Below are positions 45,537 to 55,612 of a stretch of DNA of 64,000 nt, piece after piece. The stretch's first letter is position 1. The number at the start of each line of letters is the position of its first letter. Below the pieces are notes generated by a model, which had not been told where the DNA came from, did no database searches, and saw only the letters and a program-made list of their open reading frames with translations. This DNA comes from an uncultured Amylibacter sp. (lineage in GTDB: Bacteria > Pseudomonadota > Alphaproteobacteria > Rhodobacterales > Rhodobacteraceae), in the NCBI GenBank assembly GCA_905182285.1, contig CAJJAY010000012.1, positions 1 to 64,000 of the forward strand. The letters run 5' to 3'. Position numbers and translations under genes: made by a program.

Positions 45537-46046
45537 TTATCTACTAAATTGATCACAAAATGCCTGAAAATTATCATTTCCGTTGTTACAATATTTTCGA
45601 ATAATACCAATCTGCCATTCACCATCACAATTTATTGAAATCTCATTTCTTAATTTAGTAAATTTAGAAATAAATAACATAGAATCTTCTTCTAATTTTT
45701 CGCCATATTTATTTAACTGATGTATTCTTTTAGTTATGTTTTCATAAATTTTATAAGTTGCTTCATACTTTTCCCAAAATTCTGAATTTGAAGGGTTTTC
45801 TTTTATTTGCTTTTCTATTTTTTGGATCTTTAATTCGTACAAATTTAACTCAGATAAAAGTGCGTCATATTCTTGATTATAATTTACACCATCTAATTTA
45901 TATTTTTTCAACATGCTTTGATACTCTGTAAGAGTATTTGATTTATTTGAACACTTCTCAAAAGCCAGCGGACTTTGATGAATTTCCTCAGCGTTTAATG
46001 AAAAAGTTAGCAAGAGCAACATCGAAAGAAAATAAAAAAATCTCAA
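45537..46046 (-). CDS. Exported coiled-coil protein of unknown function
   Basis: I do not recognise a family. A TTG at 46046 with GGGAGGG just upstream is the likely start (169 residues); the track start lies before that ribosome site. A signal peptide (FFYFLSMLLLLTFSLNAEE) precedes a mostly helical body with coiled-coil character around YDALLSELNLYELKIQKIEKQIKE and a cysteine-containing C-terminal third (NCDGEWQIGIIRKYCNNG, FCDQF). Four cysteines in the exported part could form disulfides. Base composition is very AT-rich. It stands alone between rpsA and cmk. Confidence 0.6.
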   Translation of the reverse strand: MRFFYFLSMLLLLTFSLNAEEIHQSPLAFEKCSNKSNTLTEYQSMLKKYKLDGVNYNQEYDALLSELNLYELKIQKIEKQIKENPSNSEFWEKYEATYKIYENITKRIHQLNKYGEKLEEDSMLFISKFTKLRNEISINCDGEWQIGIIRKYCNNGNDNFQAFCDQFSR

Positions 46047-46132
46047 TCTTACCCTCCCAAGTAATATCAAAACATATTAGTAGAAGTTAACAAGGTTGTT
46101 TTATGTTTTCAATTTGATTTTATTACACTGAT

Positions 46133-46768
46133 TTATAAATTTTTGAATTTTTCATTGATATGATCAATTGCAACTCCAACTGCATCGTTTGCTGATAATG
46201 ATGAAGTATCTATTTCATAGGCATCATCCGCAATAATTAATGGTGATGCATTTCGTTCTTGATCTCTTTTATCTCTAGAAACTACATCTCTCATTACATT
46301 TTCAAAACTAATTTCGAGTCCATTATTTTTTAATTCTTCGTATCTTCGTATTGCACGGATTTCAGCACTGGCTGTTATAAATAGCTTTACGTGTGCATAG
46401 GGGCAAATCACAGTTCCTATATCTCGCCCATCTAAAACAGCCCCACCCTCTTGATTTGCAAAATTACGTTGAAAATCTAATAGAACTTCGCGAACTTCAG
46501 GAATTACTGCTATTTTACTGGCTGCCTTTGCAACCTCAGGTGTGCGTAAATCATTAGCCTCTAAATCCACAGGTTTTAAATCTAAGGCTAATTGCTTAGC
46601 AATTTCAGGATAGTAAGATGTTCTTGAATAAGCCAAAGCCTTTTTTCCAACCCCACGATACAATAATCCAGTATCTAGATGAGGAAATTTAAAGTATTTT
46701 GCTACAGCTTTTGCTATAGTTCCCTTACCTGCTGCAGCCGGTCCATCTATTGCAACTATAAATTTCAT
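46133..46768 (-). CDS. cmk: Cytidylate kinase
   Basis: This kinase phosphorylates (d)CMP. It has 211 residues with P-loop AIDGPAAAGKGTIAKAVA at the N-terminus, HLDTGLLYRGVGKKAL, VLDGRDIGTVICPYAHVKLFITAS, and the SRDKRDQERNASPL lid/base-binding region, all family-typical. It lies 16 bases downstream of aroA on the minus strand and upstream of the rpsA region, the classic aroA-cmk-rpsA order with one extra gene between. Confidence 0.96.
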   Translation of the reverse strand: MKFIVAIDGPAAAGKGTIAKAVAKYFKFPHLDTGLLYRGVGKKALAYSRTSYYPEIAKQLALDLKPVDLEANDLRTPEVAKAASKIAVIPEVREVLLDFQRNFANQEGGAVLDGRDIGTVICPYAHVKLFITASAEIRAIRRYEELKNNGLEISFENVMRDVVSRDKRDQERNASPLIIADDAYEIDTSSLSANDAVGVAIDHINEKFKNL

Positions 46769-46784
46769 TTTAAACCCTTTGAGA

Positions 46785-48122
46785 TCAGCCAGTAATACTA
46801 GCTCCTAAATCGGTCATTAAACTTTTAAAAATTGGGAATGATGTAGCAATAGCATGCCCATCATCAACTTTTATTGATTTCTTAGATGCTAAGCCCAAGC
46901 ACAAAAATGACATAGCAATGCGATGATCTAAATGTGTTTGTGCTGTTCCACCACCCTCTACTTCACCATTTTGACCGTGTACAATTAAATAATCTTCACC
47001 CTCTTCAACAGTAACTCCCATTGTCTCTAAGCCACGGGCCATAGCATCAATTCTATCGCATTCTTTGACCCGAAGCTCTTTAATACCACGCATAATAGTT
47101 TTACCCTTCGCAAAAGCAGCAACAACAGACAAAATTGGATACTCGTCAATCATTGAAGGAGCCCTATTTGGAGGAACTTCTATGCCATTTAGACATGAAG
47201 ATTTTACGCGCAAATCTGCAACAGGTTCCCCACCCTCTAAGCGATTATTTTCAAACTCTATGTCTGCACCCATTTCAACCAACGTCGTAAATAGCCCTGA
47301 TCGAGTAGGGTTTAGACATATATTAGGTAAAAATATTTCTGAGCCTTCCACTATCAATGCAGCACAAACAGGGAAAGCTGCTGAAGATGGATCACGGGGT
47401 ACAACAATGTCTTGAGCAGTTAATTCTGGTCTACCTTGCAATGTAATTGCAAATCCATCCTTAATTTCAACTGTCTCGATATCTGCACCAAATCCACTTA
47501 GCATTCTCTCCGTATGGTCACGAGTTTTTTCAGGCTCGATTAATGTAGTTTCCCCAAGTGCATTTAAGCCTGCGAGCAGAATAGCTGATTTAATTTGGGC
47601 AGATGGGTGCGGTGAAATATATCTAATAGCGTGCGCATCTCTAGCTCCAACCATTGTTAAAGGTAAAAAACCATTTGTTCTTCCATAAGATTTTGCGCCA
47701 AACAGTTCTAAAGGGTCTGTAATTCTATCCATTGGCCTTGAACGCAAACTAGCATCACCAGTAAAAGTTGCATTAATTGGGCTTGTAGACATCGCACCCA
47801 TAATAAGCCTGACACCCGTACCAGCATTTCCACAATCAATCACATCAACAGGTTCAGAAAACCCACCAACACCAACACCATTTACAGAAAAGTTTCCTTC
47901 ACCGTGGTCTGTAACTTTAGCTCCAAAAGCACTCATTGCTTTAGCAGTATCCAGTACATCTTGTCCTAATAAAAGTCCTGATATTTTAGTTTCACCTACT
48001 GAAAGAGCTCCTAATATCAGCGATCTATGCGAAACTGATTTATCCCCAGGAATAATTGCAGTTCCCTTCAAAGGTCCAACAGATTGAGATGCCATAGGAA
48101 TGGGTGTTAAATGGCCTGCCAT
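46785..48122 (-). CDS. aroA: 3-phosphoshikimate 1-carboxyvinyltransferase (EPSP synthase, class II-like)
   Basis: This shikimate-pathway enzyme adds enolpyruvyl to shikimate-3-phosphate. ATG 48122 with AGGAG six bases upstream gives 445 residues; the track adds 14. Marks include [21 protein letters not shown] and [11 protein letters not shown]. Several class II motifs are present (RPMDR, SAQIK, RDHTERM, NPTR), as in the Agrobacterium CP4 enzyme. The position that is Ala in CP4 (GNAATG) is Gly here, as in ordinary enzymes. Co-directional with cmk. Confidence 0.96.
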   Translation of the reverse strand: MAGHLTPIPMASQSVGPLKGTAIIPGDKSVSHRSLILGALSVGETKISGLLLGQDVLDTAKAMSAFGAKVTDHGEGNFSVNGVGVGGFSEPVDVIDCGNAGTGVRLIMGAMSTSPINATFTGDASLRSRPMDRITDPLELFGAKSYGRTNGFLPLTMVGARDAHAIRYISPHPSAQIKSAILLAGLNALGETTLIEPEKTRDHTERMLSGFGADIETVEIKDGFAITLQGRPELTAQDIVVPRDPSSAAFPVCAALIVEGSEIFLPNICLNPTRSGLFTTLVEMGADIEFENNRLEGGEPVADLRVKSSCLNGIEVPPNRAPSMIDEYPILSVVAAFAKGKTIMRGIKELRVKECDRIDAMARGLETMGVTVEEGEDYLIVHGQNGEVEGGGTAQTHLDHRIAMSFLCLGLASKKSIKVDDGHAIATSFPIFKSLMTDLGASITG

Positions 48123-48227
48123 AAATAATCTCCTAATTAAGGCTTTTGTATTAATCCAGATCAACTAAAGCGTCCATTGCGAAATTGATGTAACTATTCA
48201 ATATCCTATAATATTTGAAACATAATC

Positions 48228-48950
48228 TTATATTTTTCTAAAAGTTAAATAATGAGGCGTACGATTTTCACGTAATGCTTTAAGTTCATACCTTGTTGAT
48301 ATCCAATCACCCCACGGTTCTTGCCAATCACGTGCATTCTCTGCAAGCCATTCAAACTTTCCATTTAAATGGACTTGTTCAAGTGTTTGCCTAACATAAT
48401 CTTCAATATCAGTCGCAATTCTAAATATTGCCCCAGGCTTTAAGCACGCTGCTAAAGGCTCTAGATGTTCTGGCGTAACAAATCTGCGCCTGTGGTGGCG
48501 TGATTTTGGCCAAGGATCTGGGTATAATAAAAATGCACGAGATACAGACTCCTTTGGCAACACATCCATCATATCCCTAGCATCACCTGGGTGGACTAAA
48601 ATATTATTAACTTTCGACGTACGGATTTTTCCCAACAACATGGCAACACCATTTATATATGGCTCACATCCAATTATTCCTACATTAGGATTGGAACTTG
48701 CTTGGTGAACCAGGTGTTCTCCACCTCCAAATCCAATTTCCAACCATATATCCCTATTATCTCCAAACCATTTACTTGGTTCTATTAAATTACGATCTGG
48801 ATTATCTGCCCATGTGACATTCTTAGGCTTTAATGACTCAAGATCTTCAGTCATATATCTTTCTTGTGATTTTTGAAGGGACTTACCTTTAATTCTGCCA
48901 TAGAAATTTCTTCTAGGCGCACCAGAAACATGTTTCTCACGTTTAGTCAT
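48228..48950 (-). CDS. trmB: tRNA (guanine-N7-)-methyltransferase
   Basis: This enzyme methylates G46 of tRNAs. It has 240 residues. The N-terminal basic part (RNFYGRIKGKSLQKSQ) is followed by the SAM site WLEIGFGGGEHLVHQA, then FLLYPDPWPKSRHHRRRFV, a signature of TrmB, and TRYELKALRENRTPHYLTF at the end. It lies just downstream of the metK terminator, so it probably has its own promoter or depends on read-through. Confidence 0.95.
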   Translation of the reverse strand: MTKREKHVSGAPRRNFYGRIKGKSLQKSQERYMTEDLESLKPKNVTWADNPDRNLIEPSKWFGDNRDIWLEIGFGGGEHLVHQASSNPNVGIIGCEPYINGVAMLLGKIRTSKVNNILVHPGDARDMMDVLPKESVSRAFLLYPDPWPKSRHHRRRFVTPEHLEPLAACLKPGAIFRIATDIEDYVRQTLEQVHLNGKFEWLAENARDWQEPWGDWISTRYELKALRENRTPHYLTFRKI

Positions 48951-48961
48951 TATTTTACCCT

Positions 48962-48987
48962 AAAAAAAGCCCCAATAATATTGAGGC
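48962..48987 (-). terminator. Rho-independent terminator of metK
   Basis: On the minus strand an 8-bp stem (GCCTCAAT / ATTGGGGC, one G-U) with a 3-nt loop is followed by seven T. It begins 27 bases after the metK stop. Confidence 0.88.
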
Positions 48988-49013
48988 CTCTTAACTTTAA
49001 TTAATATATTTCG

Positions 49014-50180
49014 TCAAACAGAGTTCTTTAATGAATTTATCAAATCTGTTTTTTCCCATGAAAATCCACCATCATCCATCGGTGCGCGTCCAAAATGGCC
49101 GTAAGACGCAGTTCTAGAATATATTGGTCTTCGCAGATTTAAATGATTAATAATACCAACTGGTGTGAGATCCATTGCGAGAGACACAGCTTTTTCAATA
49201 CTTTCGTCTGAAACCTGACCAGTTCCATGTGTGTCACAGTATATTGAGAGTGGCTTAGAAACACCAATTGCATAAGATAATTGAATCGTACATTTGTCTG
49301 CTAACCCAGCTGCTACAACATTTTTCGCCAGGTAGCGAGCAGCATATGCTGCTGAACGATCTACTTTTGTTGGATCTTTTCCTGAAAACGCTCCTCCACC
49401 ATGTGGAGCAGCTCCACCATAGGTATCAACAATTATTTTGCGACCAGTCAAACCAGCATCTCCGTCAGGACCACCAATAACAAACTTACCAGTTGGATTT
49501 ACATGCCATTCTGTTTCAGATGAAACCCAATCAGAAGGTAATGTTTTGCGAATGTAAGGTTCAACTAATTCCCTCACATCTGATGAAGATAAAGTTTCAT
49601 CTAAATGTTGGGTAGACAATACTATAGATGTAACTCCAACAGGTTTACCATTTTCATACTTTACAGATATTTGTGATTTTGCATCAGGACCTAATTGTGA
49701 AAGTACTCCTGAATGTCTAGCTTTTGCCAAATTGCTTAAAATTGCATGTGAATATTGTATAGGTGCTGGCATTAATTCTGGTGTTTCATTAGTTGCATAA
49801 CCAAACATTATTCCTTGATCACCTGCTCCATCATTATCTACTCCCTGTGCAATATGGGCAGATTGGTCATGTAATAAGTTATCAATTTTTAGTGTTTCCC
49901 AATGAAATCCTTCTTGTTCATAACCGATGTCTCTAACGCATTCTCGGACAATCGCATCAACATTTGATTTTACTAATTTTAATTTTGATTGATCTGATAG
50001 ACCAACCTCTCCTCCTATGACAACTCTATTTGTTGTAGCAAAAGTTTCACAGGCGACACGGGCCATCTCCTCTTCACTTAAGAATGCATCCAATACTGCA
50101 TCTGATATTCTATCGCATATTTTATCTGGATGGCCTTCTGAAACAGACTCAGAGGTAAATAGGTAATTTTTTCGTGACAT
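49014..50180 (-). CDS. metK: S-adenosylmethionine synthetase
   Basis: This enzyme makes SAM from methionine and ATP. It has 388 residues. Signatures are [20 protein letters not shown] at the N-terminus, [16 protein letters not shown], and [19 protein letters not shown], with the usual C-terminal YGHFGR. Its leader carries a SAM/SAH-type riboswitch whose conserved GGAGCA includes the ribosome site, so translation should fall when SAM is abundant. The leader fills most of the 69-base gap after lnt. Confidence 0.97.
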   Translation of the reverse strand: MSRKNYLFTSESVSEGHPDKICDRISDAVLDAFLSEEEMARVACETFATTNRVVIGGEVGLSDQSKLKLVKSNVDAIVRECVRDIGYEQEGFHWETLKIDNLLHDQSAHIAQGVDNDGAGDQGIMFGYATNETPELMPAPIQYSHAILSNLAKARHSGVLSQLGPDAKSQISVKYENGKPVGVTSIVLSTQHLDETLSSSDVRELVEPYIRKTLPSDWVSSETEWHVNPTGKFVIGGPDGDAGLTGRKIIVDTYGGAAPHGGGAFSGKDPTKVDRSAAYAARYLAKNVVAAGLADKCTIQLSYAIGVSKPLSIYCDTHGTGQVSDESIEKAVSLAMDLTPVGIINHLNLRRPIYSRTASYGHFGRAPMDDGGFSWEKTDLINSLKNSV

Positions 50181-50184
50181 TAAT

Positions 50185-50230
50185 TGCTCCGTTTATAAAA
50201 AAACTTACTTCAGGTAGCCGTTATAAGTTT
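50185..50230 (-). promoter_or_regulatory. SAM/SAH riboswitch in the metK leader
   Basis: On the minus strand a 7-bp stem (AAACTTA / TAAGTTT) encloses ATAACGGCTACCTGAAG, and GGAGCA follows after a T/A linker, eight bases before the metK ATG. This matches, from memory, the SAM/SAH riboswitch core ACGGCTNCCTG plus a 3' GGAGCA that forms a pseudoknot. That class is known in front of metK in Rhodobacterales. Ligand binding would hide the GGAG ribosome site. Confidence 0.82.
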
Positions 50231-50249
50231 CATGTTTAGTATCATAATG

Positions 50250-51776
50250 TTATTTATAATATGATCTATAATGCTTCATATATATATTATTGAAACAAGC
50301 CAATAGTAATAAAGCAAAAAATATTTTCCATATTAGATCACCAAATCTTGCATAAAGTGTAGGAGGTATTTTATCTGGAAGTATTGCATCAAAGTATCCA
50401 GCCGTATTCAATTCTATTGAACTTATAATATTTCCGTAAGGATCTATAATTGCACTTATTCCCGTATTTGCTGAGCGCACCAATGGCAAACCTTGCTCAA
50501 TTGCTCGCACCCTAGCTTGAGATAAGTGTTGATAAGGCCCTGAAAAGTTTCCAAACCAAGCATCATTTGTTATGTGAACAATCCAATCTGCTCGGCTTTC
50601 AATATTATTTGAATAATTAGGAAATATAGACTCATAGCAAATCAATGCTAAAAAATTTGGTAAATTTTCACTTTGAATAATTCTTGGGCCATTGCCAGAT
50701 TCAAAGTTTCCCACAAAGCCAATTAAACTTGATAGACCTATATTTCTCAATAAATAAGCCATTGGCATATACTCTCCAAACGGAACCAGATGTTGTTTAT
50801 CAAATATTGTCCCTAGATCCCCACGCTCATTTACTAATATCAATGAATTTCGTGATTTATTATTTTCTCTACGCACAATACCAGTAATTAAAGACGTGTT
50901 AGGGCCAGCTGTATTTGAAATCTCTTTAATTATTTCTCCACTATCTTTTAACAATCTAGATATTGCAGTTTCTGGCCAAATAACAACATTAGGCGATTTT
51001 GTATTTTTAATTCCCGTATAAGCTAATTGTTTTGTATAAAATACTTTCAGCATATCTTTACGCCATTTTAGGTTTTGTGTGGCATTGGGCTGAACAACTC
51101 GAACAATTATATTCCTAGAATTGGATAATATTTCACCATTAGACCGCCATAAACCAATTAGTGTAAAAATAAGTAAAAAGCTCAACATAAGCACTAACCC
51201 AGTTTTTATTCGAGGGCTGCAAATCGCTGGCATAAAACAGATAATAATAACAATAAGCCCTAATCCATGAATTCCAAACCATGCAACAACTTGGATGATG
51301 GGCAATCCAAGCAATCCATAACTTAAATGTCCCCATGGAAATCCTGTAAAAATAAATGACCTTAGGTATTCAAAAAATGTCCAAGATAATGCTAAAAAAA
51401 TAACACGGAATTTACCTTCCGATGTAAACCAAACAGCAACATAAAATGCTAATGCCCAAAATACTGCTAAGCCACCAGCCATAAGAACCAAAGCAAAAGG
51501 TGCAAGCCAGCCAGTTATTGCAGGTTCTATCAAAAATGGTTCAACAATCCATATCATTGTGAATCCAAAATAGCCAAAAGCTGTCCACCAGCCAATTTTA
51601 AAACTGATTTTCTTTTCACGAAGATTACGTAAATACAAACCTATAATGGGTATTGTAAAAAAATATATAAAACTGAAATTAAATGGAGCTTGTGCAAAAG
51701 CCATTATCAATCCAAGCAAGAAAAATGAAAAATAAATTTTCCACTGCATGTGACTTTTCATGAGGGCTTTTAACAT
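50250..51776 (-). CDS. lnt: Apolipoprotein N-acyltransferase
   Basis: This inner-membrane enzyme adds the third acyl chain to lipoproteins. It has 508 residues. About six N-terminal membrane segments precede a nitrilase-like domain. The catalytic triad residues are visible: Glu in WPETAISR, Lys in FDKQHLVPFGEY, and Cys in LICYESIFP. The later THNDAWFGN-type segment reads HITNDAWFGNFSGPYQH. It follows corC closely (10 bases), as in many proteobacteria, and ends 20 bases before the metK riboswitch. Confidence 0.96.
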   Translation of the reverse strand: MLKALMKSHMQWKIYFSFFLLGLIMAFAQAPFNFSFIYFFTIPIIGLYLRNLREKKISFKIGWWTAFGYFGFTMIWIVEPFLIEPAITGWLAPFALVLMAGGLAVFWALAFYVAVWFTSEGKFRVIFLALSWTFFEYLRSFIFTGFPWGHLSYGLLGLPIIQVVAWFGIHGLGLIVIIICFMPAICSPRIKTGLVLMLSFLLIFTLIGLWRSNGEILSNSRNIIVRVVQPNATQNLKWRKDMLKVFYTKQLAYTGIKNTKSPNVVIWPETAISRLLKDSGEIIKEISNTAGPNTSLITGIVRRENNKSRNSLILVNERGDLGTIFDKQHLVPFGEYMPMAYLLRNIGLSSLIGFVGNFESGNGPRIIQSENLPNFLALICYESIFPNYSNNIESRADWIVHITNDAWFGNFSGPYQHLSQARVRAIEQGLPLVRSANTGISAIIDPYGNIISSIELNTAGYFDAILPDKIPPTLYARFGDLIWKIFFALLLLACFNNIYMKHYRSYYK

Positions 51777-51786
51777 AAACTATTAG

Positions 51787-52644
51787 CTACTTTTTCTTTA
51801 ATTTTTGATAAACCCGTAACTTTTTAATTTTTCTTGGATCTGCTTCAATAACTTCAAAATCATATCCAGAAGGATGAGATATTACTTCACCCCTTACTGG
51901 AACCCGGCCAGTCATCATAAAAACAAGCCCCCCCAAAGTATCAATTTCGTCATCATCAGTATCAGAAGCTAGATCGACTCCTAGAACTTTTTCAAATTCT
52001 TCTAGTGAAGCCCTTGACTGACAAATATAAACCCCAGGATTTACTTCCACCCAGGTAGCATCATCATCAGTATCATGTTCATCAGATATATTTCCTACTA
52101 GCTGTTCAACCAGATCTTCAATTGTTGCCAAACCATCAACACCACCATACTCATCAACAACTAATGCCATATGTGTTCGTTCAGTTTGCATTTTTTGCAA
52201 TAAAACATCCAAAGGCATTGATGGAGGGACAAATAAAACAGGACGGACTAATTCAACAAAATTAAAAGCTTCCGACTTATCATCAAAAATATATTTTAGA
52301 GCCAAATCTTTTAAATGAACCATTCCTATTGGATTATCTAAAGTGTCTTCAAAAACTGGTAATCGTGAATACCCACTCTCACGAAATTCCTTGATTAGGA
52401 CATCTGAATTAAGTTCAGATGAAACACTAACAATGTCTGCCCGCGGTATAGCTACATCTTCAACCCGTAAAGTTTTAAGTTTTGATATACCTTCATCTGT
52501 TAAAGAGCTTTCATTTTGACTTGCTTGTCCTTTATTTGAATCAAGACCGCTTAATAAGCGCTTAAAAAATCCACTTTGCACATTTTTTTGGGATAGATGT
52601 ACGCCTTGCGTCACATTTGTATTCCCTTTTTTTATATTGGTCAT
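51787..52644 (-). CDS. CorC/HlyC-type CBS-domain protein
   Basis: This 285-residue protein has two CBS domains (about 60-185: VSVSSELNSDVLIKEFRESGYSRLPVFE and MHLKDLAL-like VHLKDLALKYIF, then THMALVVDEYGGVDGLATIEDLVEQLVG) and a C-terminal transporter-associated CorC_HlyC domain (DDATWVEVNPGVYICQSRASLEEFE). It lacks the N-terminal DUF21 membrane part, so it is cytosolic. Members are linked to Mg/Co efflux or to lnt function. It lies between ybeY and lnt. Confidence 0.92.
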   Translation of the reverse strand: MTNIKKGNTNVTQGVHLSQKNVQSGFFKRLLSGLDSNKGQASQNESSLTDEGISKLKTLRVEDVAIPRADIVSVSSELNSDVLIKEFRESGYSRLPVFEDTLDNPIGMVHLKDLALKYIFDDKSEAFNFVELVRPVLFVPPSMPLDVLLQKMQTERTHMALVVDEYGGVDGLATIEDLVEQLVGNISDEHDTDDDATWVEVNPGVYICQSRASLEEFEKVLGVDLASDTDDDEIDTLGGLVFMMTGRVPVRGEVISHPSGYDFEVIEADPRKIKKLRVYQKLKKK

Positions 52645-52669
52645 TTGCCCTTTCCAAAATTATGGCAAG

Positions 52670-53179
52670 TTATTTATTTTCTAAATATGGGTCAGATATT
52701 CCCATTACTTTTAAAAGTCTCGTTTCCAATTCTTCCATTATTATCGCATCCGCTTCATTAATATGATCATAATTTAATAAATGCAAACAACCATGCATCA
52801 ATAAGTGTATAATATGATCTATAAAATCTACATTATTATCAGCTGCTTCACGTTTACACGTATCAAATGAAATTGCTATGTCACCAAGAGAATCATCTTC
52901 ATAAACACTAAGTGATGGTTTGTTAGGCACTTCACCAACTTGTTGTGATTTCAGGTTATAGTTTGGCCAAGAAAGTACATTGGTCGCCGTCGGCTTATCC
53001 CTAAATTCCGCATTCAGTTCAGTTATTTTTGCATCATCACAAGCAAGTATACTAATTTTCCATTTTGAAGACAAAATCAAATTTTCAAAAATAATTCCAA
53101 ACGTTTTATCTGCAAGATTTTGCAATCTAAAATCATTCCATCGCTTATCTTCAATGAGTATATCTGCAATATTAATCAT
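52670..53179 (-). CDS. ybeY: Endoribonuclease YbeY
   Basis: This zinc-dependent endoribonuclease is needed for 16S rRNA maturation and ribosome quality control. It has 169 residues. The metal-binding signature is HLLMHGCLHLLNYDH, and DKPTATNVLSWPNY is the other family mark. Its start overlaps the phoH stop by four bases, so the phoH-ybeY pair is coupled, as is usual. Confidence 0.95.
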   Translation of the reverse strand: MINIADILIEDKRWNDFRLQNLADKTFGIIFENLILSSKWKISILACDDAKITELNAEFRDKPTATNVLSWPNYNLKSQQVGEVPNKPSLSVYEDDSLGDIAISFDTCKREAADNNVDFIDHIIHLLMHGCLHLLNYDHINEADAIIMEELETRLLKVMGISDPYLENK

Positions 53180-54207
53180 TTTTCTTTTTTGTTAGCATCA
53201 TACGCTCGAATAATTTTTGCGACCATAGGATGGCGTACAACATCAGAAGCATCAAATTCAGTAAATCCAATACCTTTTACTTTTCTAAGAACATGTTTAG
53301 CTTCTATTAAGCCAGATGGAACACCGCGGGGTAAATCGATTTGACTAGTATCTCCAGTAATTGCCATCCTAGAACCTTCACCCATACGGGTTAAAAACAT
53401 TTTCATCTGCATTGTTGTTGCATTTTGCGCCTCATCTAGCACAACAAATGCATTAGCCAAAGTTCGCCCTCGCATAAAAGCTAGTGGAGCAATTTCAATT
53501 TTCTTTTCTTCAATTAATTTACCTAATTGATTGGATGGTAAAAAATCATTTAAAGCGTCATATAATGGTTGCATGTATGGATCTATTTTATCTTTCATAT
53601 CACCAGGCAAAAAACCCAAACGCTCACCTGCCTCTACAGCTGGTCGAGATAATACAATTCGGTCAACTTGACCTTCAATAAACATGGATACTGCAGCTGC
53701 CACTGCCATATAAGTTTTTCCTGTACCGGCTGGACCTAACCCAAAAACCAACTCATGTTTAAAAAGTTGCTCCATATATTTTTTCTGAGTGGGCGTTCTT
53801 GGCTCTACAGTTTTCTTTCTTGTACGTATTTCAGCGCCACCCGCTGAAAACATTTCAATTTGATCACCGTTTTGGATCTCTGAATTTTCTTTAGAATTTG
53901 AAAATCGAAAGATTGCATCTATTTCTGGGGATAGCAGCACTTTACCATTTTCTAACCTGTCATACATTGTTTTTAAAGCATTTTGGGCATTTGAAATGGA
54001 TTGCTGTTCACCGATTAAAGTCAACTCATTTCCACGCCTAACTATTTGTATATTTGTATTTTCTTCTACTTGAGAAAGATTTTTATCAAATTCACCACAA
54101 AGGTCTATTAATAACCTATTGTCAGGAAAAGTAATTACTAGCTCTTGAGTGGCGCTAGAAACTAATGCCGGACCACTAACCTTTGTTGTCAATTCTTTAT
54201 ACTCCAA
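53176..54207 (-). CDS. phoH: PhoH family ATPase (PhoL)
   Basis: This cytosolic P-loop NTPase of the PhoH/YbeZ family is linked to RNA metabolism together with YbeY. It has 343 residues. An N-terminal KH-like RNA-binding part (RRGNELTLIGEQQSISNAQNAL) precedes Walker A GLGPAGTGKTYMAVAAA, VVLDEAQNAT (Walker B) and TGDTSQIDLPRGVPSGL. It lies downstream of miaB (76 bases) and overlaps ybeY. Confidence 0.95.
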   Translation of the reverse strand: MEYKELTTKVSGPALVSSATQELVITFPDNRLLIDLCGEFDKNLSQVEENTNIQIVRRGNELTLIGEQQSISNAQNALKTMYDRLENGKVLLSPEIDAIFRFSNSKENSEIQNGDQIEMFSAGGAEIRTRKKTVEPRTPTQKKYMEQLFKHELVFGLGPAGTGKTYMAVAAAVSMFIEGQVDRIVLSRPAVEAGERLGFLPGDMKDKIDPYMQPLYDALNDFLPSNQLGKLIEEKKIEIAPLAFMRGRTLANAFVVLDEAQNATTMQMKMFLTRMGEGSRMAITGDTSQIDLPRGVPSGLIEAKHVLRKVKGIGFTEFDASDVVRHPMVAKIIRAYDANKKEK

Positions 54208-54283
54208 TCAAATTAAATCAAATTCATGATGCAGTAACAAGTAGAACCCCGCAAGTATATTACAACATAATTCGTGAAATAAT

Positions 54284-55612
54284 TTATTTACTGACAAATT
54301 CTGCACGCAGTGAATTAGTGTCAGCGCCAAGAATACGTAAATTTACAATGTCACCTATTTTAGCTTGGTCAATGTTAGCATGGACACCGTGTAAATATTC
54401 TGACCTGCCAACTAACTGTCCAGCCAATCTGCCAGGGCGCTCTAATAACACTGGTAAAATTTTGCCAACCATTGTTCCCATAAATTCTTTTTGGTGCGTG
54501 GAAAGTAATGTTTGCAAGCGCGACAAACGCTCAGCTTTGAGTTCTTCCGGCACTTGATGTTTATTTTCTGCTGCCGGAGTTCCTGGGCGCGTTGAATATT
54601 TAAATGAATATGCTTGAGCATATTTTACTTCACGAACTAATTCTAATGTTTGCTCAAAGTCATCATTAGTTTCTCCAGGAAAACCAACAATAAAATCCCC
54701 TGACAATGCTATATCTGGCCTTGCAATTCGAAGTTTTTCGATAACTTTTAGATAACTTTTTGTAGTATGCTTGCGATTCATCGCTTTAAGGATTTTATCT
54801 GATCCCGATTGAACTGGTAAATGCAAATATGGCATTAATTTTTTTACTTCACCATGCGCATCTATTAACTCTTGCGTCATGTCATTAGGATGAGAAGTTG
54901 TGAATCTAATTCGCTTCAAATCTTCAATCTTCGAAAGCTCTTTTATCAATTGAGGTAAGGTTGCGTCATTTGCACCCATTGAGCCATGATATGCATTAAC
55001 ATTTTGACCAAGCAAAGTAATATCTCGAACACCACGCTCAACTAAATCTTTAGCCTCATTAAATATTTGTAATACTGGACGAGAAGCTTCAGCACCTCGG
55101 GTGAATGGGACAACACAAAAAGCACAAAACTTATCACATCCTTCCTGTACAGTTAAAAAAGCTGAAGGTGCTCGCTTGCTTTTAGGTGCAGTAGGTAAAT
55201 GCTCAAATTTATCTTCTTCTGGAAAATCTGTATCAACCACTTTTTTTCCATTTTCGACAGATTTTGCCATAGCAGGAAGTCTATGATATGCTTGAGGGCC
55301 AACAACTATGTCCACAAGTGGTTGTCTTTTAATAATTTCTTCACCTTCTGCCTGAGCTACGCATCCGGTAACACCAATTTTAAGGTCAGGATTTTTAGCT
55401 TTAAGTGACTTAAATCGACCTAAATCAGAGTAAATTTTTTCGGCCGCTTTCTCACGAATATGGCATGTATTTAATAAAATCATATCAGCTTCTTCAGGTG
55501 AAGAAACTTCATTATAGCCATCAGCACCAAGAGACGTAGCCATTCTTTCAGAGTCGTAAACATTCATCTGGCAACCAAATGTTTTAATATATAAATTTTT
55601 AGTTTTAGACAT
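54284..55612 (-). CDS. miaB: tRNA-2-methylthio-N6-dimethylallyladenosine synthase
   Basis: This radical-SAM methylthiotransferase modifies A37 of tRNAs. It has 442 residues. The N-terminal cluster uses cysteines in FGCQMNVYDSERM, LLNTCHIREKA and VTGCVAQAEG; the radical-SAM triad is CDKFCAFCVVPFTRG. The TRAM domain at the end includes GRSEYLHGVHANIDQAKIGDIV. An imperfect hairpin lies just before the ATG. First gene of miaB-phoH-ybeY-corC-lnt. Confidence 0.96.
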   Translation of the reverse strand: MSKTKNLYIKTFGCQMNVYDSERMATSLGADGYNEVSSPEEADMILLNTCHIREKAAEKIYSDLGRFKSLKAKNPDLKIGVTGCVAQAEGEEIIKRQPLVDIVVGPQAYHRLPAMAKSVENGKKVVDTDFPEEDKFEHLPTAPKSKRAPSAFLTVQEGCDKFCAFCVVPFTRGAEASRPVLQIFNEAKDLVERGVRDITLLGQNVNAYHGSMGANDATLPQLIKELSKIEDLKRIRFTTSHPNDMTQELIDAHGEVKKLMPYLHLPVQSGSDKILKAMNRKHTTKSYLKVIEKLRIARPDIALSGDFIVGFPGETNDDFEQTLELVREVKYAQAYSFKYSTRPGTPAAENKHQVPEELKAERLSRLQTLLSTHQKEFMGTMVGKILPVLLERPGRLAGQLVGRSEYLHGVHANIDQAKIGDIVNLRILGADTNSLRAEFVSK

